Both the position numbers and the translations under genes were made by a program. The notes beneath the pieces were generated by a model. That model did no database searches and was not told where the DNA came from. It saw only the letters and a list, made by a program, of their open reading frames with translations. 64,000 nt of DNA from Fundidesulfovibrio putealis DSM 16056 (GTDB taxonomy: Bacteria > Desulfobacterota > Desulfovibrionia > Desulfovibrionales > Desulfovibrionaceae): assembly GCF_000429325.1 (NCBI RefSeq), contig NZ_AUBQ01000004.1:310001-374000 (forward strand), given 5' to 3'. Positions 36,749 to 45,194 of this stretch are shown in pieces (position 1 is the stretch's first letter; each line of letters opens with the position of its first letter).

Positions 36749-38089
36749 CTACTCCAGCCCGTATTCCAGAATCTTGCGGTAGAGAGTCTTGCGGCTGATG
36801 CCAAGCGACAGTGCAGCCAGTGAGCGGTTGCCGCCGTGGTACTGGAGCACGCGCTTGATGTGCGTGCGCTCCACGGAATCCAGCGACAGGACTCCCTGCT
36901 GCTCGTCTCCCTTGTCCAAAAGTTCGCGCGGCAGGGCCTGTTCGGTGATGAGCCTGTTCTCGGCCAGGATGATGCCACGCTCGATCACGTTTCGCAGCTC
37001 GCGCACGTTTCCCGGCCAGGAGTAGTTGAACAGGCAGCGCATGGCCCCCTCCACCACTGTGCAAGGGGTCTGACCGGCGCTCAGGCGGTTCAGGAAGTAC
37101 TGCACCAGCAGGGGGATGTCTTCGCGCCGCTCGGCCAGGGTGGGGATGTGTATCTTGAAGACGTTGATGCGGTGGTAGAGCGCCTCGTGGAAGCGCCCGG
37201 CCTCCACTTCGGTCTGCAAATTGCGGTTGGTTGCGAACACCAGCCGGATGTCGGTCTGGCGCTCGTCCTTTTCACCCACGCGGCGGTAGGTCTTGCTCTC
37301 CAGCACCCGCAGGAGCGACGCCTGCACCTCCAGGGGGAGTTCCCCTATCTCGTCCAGGAAGAGCGTGCCCTGGTGGGCGAAGGTCATGAGTCCTTCCTGG
37401 CTCTCGGTGGCTCCGGTGAAGGCCCCCCGGCAGTGGCCGAACAGCTCGCTGCGCGAAAGTTCTTTCTGCAAGGTGGCGCAGTTCTTGATGATGAGCGGCT
37501 TGTCGGCGCGCTTGCTGGAGGTATGGATGCCGTGGGCCACCACGTCCTTGCCCGCGCCGGACTCTCCGGTGATGAGCACAGGCACGTCCGTGGGGGCCAC
37601 CTTGTCGATAAGGTAGCGAATTTCCCTGACCGCCTGGGATTCTCCGATCAGCATGGGGGGCTTCACGCTCATCTGGGAATGCTTGAGGCTGCGGTTCTCG
37701 CGTTGGAGACACACCCGCTGCCAGGCCCGGTCCACGACGATCTCCACCTCGTCCAGCTTGAAGGGCTTGGTGATGTAGTCGTAAGCGCCAAGGCGCATGG
37801 CCTCCACGGCGCTGTCGATGTTGCCGTGCCCGGTGATCATGATCACTTCCAGGTCCGGGGTGCGGTGGCGGAAATCCACCAGCAGCTCAAGGCCGCCGCC
37901 GTCCGGCAGGCGAAGGTCCAGCACCACGACGTCGTAACGGGTCTTGCGGAACATCTCGCGAGCCTGTCGGGCGCTTCCGGCAGTGTGGATGGTGCGCTCA
38001 GGTGTGGTCAGTTCTTTCTTGAAGAGTTTCGTCAGGGACTGTTCGTCGTCCACCACCAGGACTGTATAAGGGCTATTCACTATCTTCAT
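36749..38089 (-). CDS. Sigma-54-dependent NtrC-type response regulator
   Basis: The 446-residue activator has a receiver (phospho-acceptor Asp58 in V-V-V-L-D-L-R-L-P), an AAA+ domain with Walker A G-E-S-G-A-G-K (175-181) and the sigma-54-contact G-A-F-T-G-A (222-227), and a C-terminal Fis helix-turn-helix (L-A-A-L-S-L-G-I-S-R-K-T-L-Y-R-K). The receiver and GAFTGA are intact. It overlaps the kinase by 17 bases. It is the best candidate to act at the sigma-54 promoter ahead of adh about 12 kb upstream; I recall that the homologous pair in D. vulgaris also flanks the adh-hdr-flx genes. Confidence 0.93.
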   Translation of the reverse strand: MKIVNSPYTVLVVDDEQSLTKLFKKELTTPERTIHTAGSARQAREMFRKTRYDVVVLDLRLPDGGGLELLVDFRHRTPDLEVIMITGHGNIDSAVEAMRLGAYDYITKPFKLDEVEIVVDRAWQRVCLQRENRSLKHSQMSVKPPMLIGESQAVREIRYLIDKVAPTDVPVLITGESGAGKDVVAHGIHTSSKRADKPLIIKNCATLQKELSRSELFGHCRGAFTGATESQEGLMTFAHQGTLFLDEIGELPLEVQASLLRVLESKTYRRVGEKDERQTDIRLVFATNRNLQTEVEAGRFHEALYHRINVFKIHIPTLAERREDIPLLVQYFLNRLSAGQTPCTVVEGAMRCLFNYSWPGNVRELRNVIERGIILAENRLITEQALPRELLDKGDEQQGVLSLDSVERTHIKRVLQYHGGNRSLAALSLGISRKTLYRKILEYGLE

Positions 38090-39290
38090 CCGGTGTTGAG
38101 GGGAGCCTGACTATGAAGCGCGACCCTTTCTGGGGTTCGCTGAAGGCGAGAATTTCGCCGCAATGTTCTTGCACTATTCCATAACAGGTCGAAAGTCCGA
38201 TGCCTATGCCCTTGCCGACAGGCTTCGTGGTGAAGAACGGCTCGAAGAGCTTGTCCAGGTGTTCCTTGGGGATGCCGCACCCCGTGTCGGACACCACCAG
38301 CCCCACCCCTTCGTCGTTCTCGGGATAGGTTCGGATGCAGATGGTTCCTTCGCCGCGCCCGGTCTGGTCCACTGCGTCCACTGCGTTGACCAGCAGGTTC
38401 AGCATCACCTGCTTGAGCTGGGGTTCGTCGCCGTAGATGATGGGCAGGTCCTCGGACAGGTCCGTCTTCAGGGTGAGGCGCAGGTCCTTTTGCTTCAGGT
38501 GGCTGCGCAGGAGCTTCAGGGTGTCTTCCACCACGGCGTTCATGTTGACCGGCGAGAACCCCGAGGAAACCGGGCGGCTGAAGGTGAGCAGCGTACGCAC
38601 GATGTCGCGGCAGCGCGTGCACTCCTTGAGGATGGTGTCCACGTAGTCCTTGATGTCGTCCAGGTCGGCTCCGGCGGGCAGGTCCATGCGGCCCAGGCGG
38701 CGCTGGATGCCCTCGGCGAAGCCGGAAATGGAGGCCAGGGGATTGTTCACCTCGTGGGCTACTCCTGCCGCCAGCATGCCCACGGTGGCCATCTTTTCGG
38801 CCTGGTAGAACTTGGCCTGGTACTCCTTCTCCATGGTCACGTCGCGCTTGAAGATGAGGATTCGGCGCTCGTCCTTGTCGGGGTCGCGGATGGGCGAGGC
38901 CACCATCTCGAACTGAAGGTTGCGGTCGCCGAGCTTGAAGATGGCCGTCTCCCGGCAGACGTCGCCGGTCAGGAAAGACCGGTGCGCCGGACACTCCGGG
39001 CAGGGCCTGGATTCGTTGCGGAAGATCTCGTAGCAGTAGCGGCCCTCGGGCTCCTCGATGCCGATAACCTCCTTGAACACGTGGTTCACGGAGATGATGC
39101 ACAGGTCCTCGGACAAGACCATCATGATGTCCGTGATCCCATCCAGCACTGCAGCGATCTCCCTGCGGTTCTGCTCGGACTCCCGGTTGCTCTCCTGGAG
39201 TTCCTCGAGCTTCAGGCGCAGTTCCTGGTAAAAACCCAGTTTGCAGTGCTCGATGCCGATCAGGTCTTCGACCGAGGGGTGATGCTTCAT
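38073..39290 (-). CDS. PAS-domain sensor histidine kinase (NtrB-like, soluble)
   Basis: A 405-residue kinase without TM segments. A coiled N-terminus (residues 20-45) leads into a PAS domain (about 45-155) with a Cys cluster (Cys86, Cys97, Cys100, Cys112) in C-Y-E-I-F-R-N-E and C-P-E-C. HisKA has His179 in A-A-G-V-A-H-E-V-N-N-P-L, and the ATPase domain shows V-N-A-V-D-A-V and D-T-G-C-G-I-P. The ATG at 39290 (TGATG overlap with adh) is preferred over the GTG one codon earlier. Four Cys could sense redox or bind metal or haem; this is inference. Confidence 0.9.
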   Translation of the reverse strand: MKHHPSVEDLIGIEHCKLGFYQELRLKLEELQESNRESEQNRREIAAVLDGITDIMMVLSEDLCIISVNHVFKEVIGIEEPEGRYCYEIFRNESRPCPECPAHRSFLTGDVCRETAIFKLGDRNLQFEMVASPIRDPDKDERRILIFKRDVTMEKEYQAKFYQAEKMATVGMLAAGVAHEVNNPLASISGFAEGIQRRLGRMDLPAGADLDDIKDYVDTILKECTRCRDIVRTLLTFSRPVSSGFSPVNMNAVVEDTLKLLRSHLKQKDLRLTLKTDLSEDLPIIYGDEPQLKQVMLNLLVNAVDAVDQTGRGEGTICIRTYPENDEGVGLVVSDTGCGIPKEHLDKLFEPFFTTKPVGKGIGIGLSTCYGIVQEHCGEILAFSEPQKGSRFIVRLPSTPDEDSE

Positions 39291-40432
39291 CACCAGGCCT
39301 CCTCGCAGATGCCCAGCAGGCTGTCTTCATCCGCCGTGCGCGGATTGGTCAGGTTGCAGGCGTCTCCCACGGCGGCCTTGGCCAGGGTGGCCAGGGTGGA
39401 ACGCTCGGGCAGGATGTCGCGCAGGCGCACCGGAACCCCGAACTCCCCGAAATACTGCTTGAGCTTGTCGATGCCGTCCAGGGCGGCTTCCTCGTCCGAG
39501 CGCGCGCCGGGGCCGAGAATCATCCTGCCGATGTTGCCGATCTTCGCGGTGCAGGCCGGAATGTTGAAGCTCATCACCGCAGGCAGCAGGATGGGGTGCA
39601 CCAGCCCGTGGAGCACGTCGAACATGCCGCCCAGGGAGTGCGCCAGGGCGTGGCCCGCGCCGAGACCGGCGTTGCTGAAGGACATGCCCGCCGCAGTGCT
39701 GGCGATGGAGAGCTGCTCCAGGGCGTGGATGGATTTCTTCTCCAGGGCGGGTTTCAGGTGGCGCAGGATGAGCTCCATGGCCCGCAGCGCCTGGATTTCC
39801 GTGAACGGCGACGCGATGCGTGACACGTAGGACTCCACGGCGTGGGCAAACGCATCCACGGCCGAGGCGATGATGAGCTCCTGGCTTTTTGTGAGCAGGA
39901 TGAGCGGGTCGATGATGGAGATGTTGGGCACCAGCGAGCGGCTGATGATGGACATCTTGAGCTGGCGCGCCACGTCGGTGATAATGCAGAACTGCGACAC
40001 GTCCGAGCCGCTGCCCGCCGTGGTGGGTAGGAAGATCATGGGCGGCAGGGGGCGCTCGATGCGGTTCGCGCCCTCATAGTCCGAGATGACCCCGCCGTTT
40101 CCGGCCAGGATGGCGATTCCCTTGGCCGCGTCGATGGGGCTTCCGCCGCCGATGGCGATGATGACGTCGGCCTTGGCTTCCAGGTACAGCTGCGCCCCGG
40201 TGTGCACCTGATGGTCGCGGGGGTTCGAGTTCACGTCCCCGTAATAGACCCACTCCAGGTTGTCCGCCTCAAGCAGCTCGGTGACCCGTTCCACCCAGCC
40301 GGACTGTTCCAACCCCTGGTCGCTGACCAGGAGGACCCGCTTCGCACCCAGCCTTCTGGCGCATTGACCAACGTGAACCATGGACCCGCGCCCGAAGATG
40401 ATCTCCGGGATCGCGAACTTCGTTACATTCAT
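39290..40432 (-). CDS. Iron-containing alcohol dehydrogenase (second copy)
   Basis: The 380-residue product oxidises an alcohol with NAD(P)+. It has the family III motifs: G-G-G-S-P-I-D-A-A-K (nucleotide binding), A-V-D-A-F-A-H-A-V-E-S-Y (metal ligands D/H), G-H-A-L-A-H-S-L-G-G and H-G-L-V-H-P (His ligands). It differs clearly from the first adh of the window (48704-49885), so it is not a recent duplicate. GGAGAC lies just ahead of the start. The stop overlaps the kinase start. Substrate preference cannot be read. Confidence 0.92.
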   Translation of the reverse strand: MNVTKFAIPEIIFGRGSMVHVGQCARRLGAKRVLLVSDQGLEQSGWVERVTELLEADNLEWVYYGDVNSNPRDHQVHTGAQLYLEAKADVIIAIGGGSPIDAAKGIAILAGNGGVISDYEGANRIERPLPPMIFLPTTAGSGSDVSQFCIITDVARQLKMSIISRSLVPNISIIDPLILLTKSQELIIASAVDAFAHAVESYVSRIASPFTEIQALRAMELILRHLKPALEKKSIHALEQLSIASTAAGMSFSNAGLGAGHALAHSLGGMFDVLHGLVHPILLPAVMSFNIPACTAKIGNIGRMILGPGARSDEEAALDGIDKLKQYFGEFGVPVRLRDILPERSTLATLAKAAVGDACNLTNPRTADEDSLLGICEEAW

Positions 40433-40441
40433 CCGGTCTCC

Positions 40442-41278
40442 TCACCAAACAAGCTGGCATTCGTTGGAGCGCGAGCGGCCAGGGCGGCTTTCGACCATCA
40501 CCCTGCCCTGCTCAAATTGCCCCACGCAATGAATGTACCCCATGTCCACAAGGGTGCTCAAGGCCGGAAGAGCCTGTCCGGCGAAAACCCTGGGAGGTAT
40601 TTTCTCCCTCCCGCACAGGATTCGCAGACGTTCCAGGTCCAGACGGCAGCTCTGACCGCCCAGGACGAACACCAGGCCAGCCAGCCATTTGGTGAGAGGT
40701 CTCGCTCCCAGGCTGAAGCGCACCCTGGCCAGCGCCTCGATGTCCCCCACGCCCTGGAACGCGGCCTTCACCTCGGGCGACACCTGGACGCGGCAAGCGC
40801 CGTACACCCTGTCCACCAGCACTGATTCCACCAGCTGGATGGAGCATCCGAAGCGCGAGTCGCCAAGCTCGATGCGGGCCGAGCCGAGCCTGAAGAGGCT
40901 GGCTTCCAGCCGCGCCATCTGCTCTGGGGTGTGCCTTCGCCCCATGGTGCGCAGAAGCTCTCGCATGGAGCGCCTCGCGGGCCTCTGCCCCCGGATCTCG
41001 CCCAACAGGCAGGCGATGAACACATCCTGATCGAACTGATCCAGGCTCTCGCCGCTGTAAAGCGCCGTCTGCCCCTGGGTCTGGACCGTGAGCGCGGCGC
41101 GTTCCAGATGACGCCTGCGCCGAAGCGAGCAGGCCGGAAACAGGTCGGAGGCCAGGAACAGCGGCGCCCCGCCGTCAATCATGCTCCGGGCGTAGGGAAG
41201 CGTCGGCCCCTCCGGGACCCGGAAAGTCTCCTGGGCAAACACGTTGGCCGCATTCAGGGAAAACTCTTCGAGGAACAT
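40442..41278 (-). CDS. TrfA-like replication-initiator-fold protein in the chromosome
   Basis: A 278-residue protein resembling the plasmid replication initiator TrfA: A-L-Y-S-G-E-S-L-D-Q-F-D-Q-D-V-F (residues 73-87) corresponds to the TrfA block Y-S-G-x-x-L-x-Q-x-D-x-D-V, followed by R-E-L-L-R-T-M-G, S-L-F-R-L-G-S-A-R-I-E-L and V-Q-V-S-P-E-V-K-A-A-F. There is no plasmid context: no iterons, no partition genes, and it sits in a metabolic operon nine bases from adh. The ATG at 41278 was chosen because GAGGAG lies five bases upstream. It may act as a DNA-binding regulator derived from an initiator. The family call is by eye. Confidence 0.6.
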   Translation of the reverse strand: MFLEEFSLNAANVFAQETFRVPEGPTLPYARSMIDGGAPLFLASDLFPACSLRRRRHLERAALTVQTQGQTALYSGESLDQFDQDVFIACLLGEIRGQRPARRSMRELLRTMGRRHTPEQMARLEASLFRLGSARIELGDSRFGCSIQLVESVLVDRVYGACRVQVSPEVKAAFQGVGDIEALARVRFSLGARPLTKWLAGLVFVLGGQSCRLDLERLRILCGREKIPPRVFAGQALPALSTLVDMGYIHCVGQFEQGRVMVESRPGRSRSNECQLVW

Positions 41279-41350
41279 GTGCACTCCTCATGCCCGATGT
41301 GATGGCCGGGACGAGCCCGCGAGCCGGGCTTGCCGGTCCTGGTCAGAGGC

Positions 41351-41827
41351 TCAGGTCTGGAGCATGGCCGCCAGCTGCCTCAGGTGCCTCCGCTCCTCCT
41401 CGATGCACTCCTGGATGAGGGGATGTTCCGAACCGGGCACCAGGTAGAGCATCTCCTGGAAAAAGAGCATGGAGTCCTTTTCCAGGCGCATGGCCTGGCG
41501 CACGGCGTCGTCCAGGTTTACCGAAGCCGCAGCCAGCGACTCCGTGAATCCGGGCGAAAACAGGGCGTGGGAATCGAGCAGCGCGCCAAGATAGGCGCTA
41601 TACTCCTCCATGGAACTCCAGGCGGGCAGCTCCGCCGGACCGATCCGTTCGGCCATTGCCTTGAACATCTCCTCGTGCCTGGCCTCTTCCACCGCCAGAT
41701 TCTCAAACAGACGCTTCACCTTGGGGTCCGTGGTCGCCTTGGCCGTCTGCCGGTAGGCCGCCTGGCCGCGCCGTTCCATCTCCACGGCAGCTCCGACCAC
41801 GTCGGACGCATTGAAGAATTCCGCCAT
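41351..41827 (-). CDS. Ferritin-like/rubrerythrin-domain protein
   Basis: The 158-residue product is a four-helix bundle of the ferritin-like superfamily. Ligand-like residues are E-M-E-R-R-G (helix A), E-E-A-R-H-E-E-M-F (helix B, E-x-x-H), R-L-E-K-D-S (helix C) and E-E-E-R-R-H-L-R-Q (helix D), so a di-iron site is plausible. It lacks the C-terminal rubredoxin domain of true rubrerythrins. It lies 20 bases after flxA, apparently in the same transcript, perhaps to protect the Fe-S enzyme from peroxide (inference). Confidence 0.8.
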   Translation of the reverse strand: MAEFFNASDVVGAAVEMERRGQAAYRQTAKATTDPKVKRLFENLAVEEARHEEMFKAMAERIGPAELPAWSSMEEYSAYLGALLDSHALFSPGFTESLAAASVNLDDAVRQAMRLEKDSMLFFQEMLYLVPGSEHPLIQECIEEERRHLRQLAAMLQT

Positions 41828-41847
41828 ATACTATCCCCGCTTGGCTT

Positions 41848-42684
41848 TTACAGTTCGTTGGGCAGCTCTTTCAGCTGCGCGTAAGTGAACACCGGCCCGT
41901 CCACGCAGACGTACTTGCCGCCGATGTTGCAGCGCCCGCACAGCCCCACGCCGCACTTCATGCGCTTCTCCAGGGTGGTGACGATCTGGTCGTCCGCAAA
42001 GCCTAGCTCCTTGAGCGCCTGGAGCGTGAATTTTATCATGATGGGCGGCCCGCAGGTGATGGCCACGCAGTTTTCCGCCTTGGGGGCCATCTCGCGCAGC
42101 ACGTTGGGGATGAGCCCCACCCGGTGCTCCCAGCCTGGAGCCTCGCGGTCGATGGTCAGCACGGTGTTCAGGTCCTTCCGGGAGAGCCACTCGGGCAGTT
42201 CGTCGCGAAAGGCCATGTCCTCCGGACTGCGCGCGCCGTAGAGAAGCGAGATGCTCCCGTAATCCTTGCGGTTGTCCAGCATGAACAGCAGGAGCGTGCG
42301 CAGCGGGGCCATGCCGATGCCGCCGCCGATGAACACCACGTCCTTTCCTTTCATGGACTCGTAGGGGAAATGGTTCCCCAGGGGGGCGCGCACGCCGACT
42401 TTGTCGCCGGCTTTCAGGCCATGCAGGCTGGAGGTCACCTCGCCCGCGCGCATCACGCTGAACTGGAGGTAGTCCATGCGGGTAGGGGGCGAGTTTATTA
42501 CGAAGGTGGACTCGCCAGCGCCGAATGAGGTCAGCTGCCCCACCTGCCCCGGCTGGAACCTGAAGGCCGCCATACGGTCGGGATTGTCCAGACGGACCCG
42601 GAAAGTCTTGATGTTGGGCGTCTCCTGGACCGTTTCAAGAATCGTTGCCATGTCCGGCAGATAGGGGTTCACTGAGCAGCTCAT
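41848..42684 (-). CDS. flxA: FlxA, NAD(P)H/FAD and [2Fe-2S] subunit of the Flx-Hdr complex
   Basis: The 278-residue product is the pyridine-nucleotide oxidoreductase subunit: FAD-binding barrel (R-F-Q-P-G-Q-V-G-Q-L), an NAD-binding domain (G-G-G-I-G-M-A-P-L-R), and a C-terminal [2Fe-2S] site in C-G-V-G-L-C-G-R-C-N-I-G-G, as in the dihydroorotate dehydrogenase electron-transfer family. The ATG at 42684 sits just after an AGGAG; it overlaps flxB by four bases (ATGA). The protein would pass electrons from NADH through FlxBCD to HdrA. Gene symbol follows the D. vulgaris literature I recall. Confidence 0.9.
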   Translation of the reverse strand: MSCSVNPYLPDMATILETVQETPNIKTFRVRLDNPDRMAAFRFQPGQVGQLTSFGAGESTFVINSPPTRMDYLQFSVMRAGEVTSSLHGLKAGDKVGVRAPLGNHFPYESMKGKDVVFIGGGIGMAPLRTLLLFMLDNRKDYGSISLLYGARSPEDMAFRDELPEWLSRKDLNTVLTIDREAPGWEHRVGLIPNVLREMAPKAENCVAITCGPPIMIKFTLQALKELGFADDQIVTTLEKRMKCGVGLCGRCNIGGKYVCVDGPVFTYAQLKELPNEL

Positions 42685-43763
42685 GCGCGTTCTCCTGTCG
42701 TGTTGCCCTGGCTTGTTGCCTTGGCGCGGTCCATGGCGGCGAGGACGATCTGGCGGATATCCACCCCGGCAGGACAGCTCTTGATGCAGCGTCCGCAGCC
42801 GCAACAGGCAATGGCCCCGCCATGCAGGCCCGGATAGTACGAGAACTTGTGCCCCACCCGGTTCTTCAGGCGGTGTGCCTTGGTGGGCCTGGGGTTGTGT
42901 CCGCTGGCTTCCAACGTGAACTGAAACGACATGCAGTTGTCCCAGGTGCGAAGACGCGAGCCTTCCATGCCTTTGTTCTCGTCGGTGATGTTGAAGCAGT
43001 AGCAGGTGGGGCACAGGTAGGTGCAGGCCCCGCAGCTGATGCACTTGGCTGACATGCGGTTCCAGAACTCCATGTCGTCGAAGACCGCCAGCAGCGATTC
43101 GGGAGCGGGCTTCAGGTCCGCTGCGGACTCCAGGGATTCCATGGCCTTGGCCTTGGCCGCCTTGGCCTCTCCGGCGTACTTGTCGCCAGGGGCCAAAAGC
43201 GGCGAGTCGAGAAGCTCGCGCCCCTTGTCGCTGACTCCCTCCGCCAGCCAGCCGCCCTTCACCGGGACCAGCAGCACGTCCGATCCTGAGGCGTCCGCCG
43301 GGCCTGACCCCACCCAGTGGCAGAAGCAGGCGCTGCCCGCCTCGGAGCAGGCCAGGGTCACGAACAGGGTATTCTGCCTGCGGGCCACGTAGTAGGGGTC
43401 ATGCATGGCCGGTGCGTCGAACACCCGGTCGTACACCGTGAAGCCGCGCGTCCCGCAGGGGCGCGCGCCAAAGACAACCCTGGACCCGGAAGGCATGACC
43501 TCCTCCATCCGGACCAGCGTCCTGGACGGGTCGTCGGCGTCCTTCACGGACGAATAGCGCATAAGCTCCTCGCAAGCCGGGAACACGGTCGACTTGGGAG
43601 GAGCCGTGGCGTCCCTGGATATATCCGGGGACACAGCCGGGTCGTAAGGCCCGAACACGATGGCGTCGCCCTCGCGCCTTGGAACGATGAGCTCGTGCGA
43701 GGACGCAAGCTCCCCGAGCCAGGCGTCCAGCGACGCTTCAGGAAGATACCTGGAGGATTCCAT
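42681..43763 (-). CDS. flxB: FlxB, iron-sulfur subunit
   Basis: The 360-residue product has two ferredoxin-like Cys sets: C-I-S-C-G-A-C-T-Y-L-C-P and C-C-G-C-G-R-C-I-K-S-C-P. The N-terminal 230 residues are the sulfite/hydrogenase beta-subunit-like domain (A-C-S-E-A-G-S-A-C-F). The ATG at 43763 overlaps the flxC stop (TGATG), so the two upstream GTG codons are not needed. In the Flx complex it relays electrons between FlxA and FlxC. It lacks any TM segment, fitting a cytoplasmic enzyme. Confidence 0.9.
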   Translation of the reverse strand: MESSRYLPEASLDAWLGELASSHELIVPRREGDAIVFGPYDPAVSPDISRDATAPPKSTVFPACEELMRYSSVKDADDPSRTLVRMEEVMPSGSRVVFGARPCGTRGFTVYDRVFDAPAMHDPYYVARRQNTLFVTLACSEAGSACFCHWVGSGPADASGSDVLLVPVKGGWLAEGVSDKGRELLDSPLLAPGDKYAGEAKAAKAKAMESLESAADLKPAPESLLAVFDDMEFWNRMSAKCISCGACTYLCPTCYCFNITDENKGMEGSRLRTWDNCMSFQFTLEASGHNPRPTKAHRLKNRVGHKFSYYPGLHGGAIACCGCGRCIKSCPAGVDIRQIVLAAMDRAKATSQGNTTGERA

Positions 43764-44722
43764 CACCACCCCCGCTCGTTGATTTTGGCCTCTTCCACCT
43801 GGAAGGTGAACAGGGGCGGCACGGCATTGGGATCAACCCCGGCCTGGTAGTCGAACAGGTTCTTCACCACGCTGCTCAGTTTTCGTCTGAGCGCCAGAAT
43901 GGGGATGTCCACCGGGCAGGCGCGCTGGCACTCGCCGCACTCGGTGCAGCGCCCGGCCAGATGCAGGGAATGTATCATCTGGAACATGAGCTTTTCCTTG
44001 ACCGTGTCGTCCTGGGATATCCAGTGCGGGTCGCGGGTCTGGGCGATGCAGTGATCCCGGCAGACGCACATGGGACAGGCGTTGCGGCAGGCGTAGCAGC
44101 GGATGCAGCGGTCCATGGCGTCCTTCCAGTGGGCGAAGAGTTCGGCGGGAGCCAGGGCCTCAAGAGCGGCCAACTGCTCGGCGGCGGGGTCCCGCCCAAG
44201 TGTGGGCGGCAGGGGATCGCCCTTGAAGTGGTCCGAGATGATCGCGTTGGGATACTGGCAGGACAGGCACTTGTCGGCGGCGGCCTCCTCCCAGGGGATG
44301 TCCAGGCTGCCTTCGTGCGTTGTGACGCTTAACGTGCCGTTGGTGCGCTTTGCCCCGCTAATCATGCCCAGGTCGCCCACCTTGCGGGCGATTTTGGTCG
44401 CGTCCACCACGCCCGTGCAGGGCATGCCGAACACGGTGAGGTCTTCGCGCCTGATGAGCTTTTCCTGGAGCAGCTGGACCACGGAGCGGCTGTCGCACCC
44501 CTTGACCACCACGCCGACCTTCTTGCCCTTGAGGGCCGACAGGTAGGTGGCGGGGTTGTTCACGTTGAACGGCCCCCAGGTGAGCTTGTCCACATCCTCT
44601 GGAGCGTACATGAAAAGCGGCGTGGCCAGCAGCGGATTCCAGCCGCTCTCCCAGCCGATCACGAAATCAAGGCCAGGCAGGGCTTCTTTGATAGCGGCCT
44701 TCAGGTCCTCAAGCGGCTGCAT
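43763..44722 (-). CDS. flxC: FlxC, iron-sulfur subunit (FrhB-like)
   Basis: A 319-residue protein with an F420-hydrogenase-beta-like N-terminus (V-V-K-G-C-D-S-R-S-V-V-Q-L-L), a C-L-S-C-Q-Y-P motif, and two [4Fe-4S] sets, C-I-R-C-Y-A-C-R-N-A-C-P and C-T-E-C-G-E-C-Q-R-A-C-P. FrhB-type domains normally bind a flavin. Overlaps flxD by 14 bases; GGAGG is placed seven bases before the ATG inside flxD. Confidence 0.9.
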   Translation of the reverse strand: MQPLEDLKAAIKEALPGLDFVIGWESGWNPLLATPLFMYAPEDVDKLTWGPFNVNNPATYLSALKGKKVGVVVKGCDSRSVVQLLQEKLIRREDLTVFGMPCTGVVDATKIARKVGDLGMISGAKRTNGTLSVTTHEGSLDIPWEEAAADKCLSCQYPNAIISDHFKGDPLPPTLGRDPAAEQLAALEALAPAELFAHWKDAMDRCIRCYACRNACPMCVCRDHCIAQTRDPHWISQDDTVKEKLMFQMIHSLHLAGRCTECGECQRACPVDIPILALRRKLSSVVKNLFDYQAGVDPNAVPPLFTFQVEEAKINERGW

Positions 44723-45194
44723 GTTTGCCTCCTTCCGGCATGGCCGACATGGCCGTGGTCATGCCCAGGCCGAAAGCCGTCTTGATCGGGGATGGCCCCA
44801 GCGTGTGAATCTGCTCCGTGAAGCTGGTGACCACATGCTGCCAGCGCTGGCCTTCCGAGGCCGAGACCCAGGTGTATTCGAAGCGTCCGGGTTCCAGGCC
44901 CAGTATGGGCAGCATGCCCTTGAGCACCTCCAGCCTGCGCCGTGCGTAGAAGTTGCCGCTGGCGTAGTGGCAGTCGCGCGGGTGGCAGCCCGACACCAGC
45001 ACGCCGTCCGCTCCGCCCAGAAGCGCCTTGACCACGAACAGCGGGTCGATGCGCCCCGAACACGGGACCCGGATGATGCGCAGGTCCGTGGGCTGGGTGA
45101 ACCGACCCACGCCTGCGGTGTCGGCCCCGCCGTACGAGCACCAGTTGCACAGAAATCCGACGATGCGCAGCTCCCTGCCTGCTAAAACTGGCAT
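44709..45194 (-). CDS. flxD: FlxD, MvhD-like electron carrier
   Basis: The 161-residue product is MvhD-like, with a [2Fe-2S] site. Conserved cysteines lie in F-L-C-N-W-C-S-Y-G-G-A-D, P-C-S-G-R and G-C-H-P-R-D-C-H-Y. MvhD hands electrons to HdrA. The ATG at 45194 has GGAGG upstream; the longer open frame to 45524 runs into hdrA and is rejected. It overlaps hdrA by 13 bases. Confidence 0.92.
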   Translation of the reverse strand: MPVLAGRELRIVGFLCNWCSYGGADTAGVGRFTQPTDLRIIRVPCSGRIDPLFVVKALLGGADGVLVSGCHPRDCHYASGNFYARRRLEVLKGMLPILGLEPGRFEYTWVSASEGQRWQHVVTSFTEQIHTLGPSPIKTAFGLGMTTAMSAMPEGGKHAAA

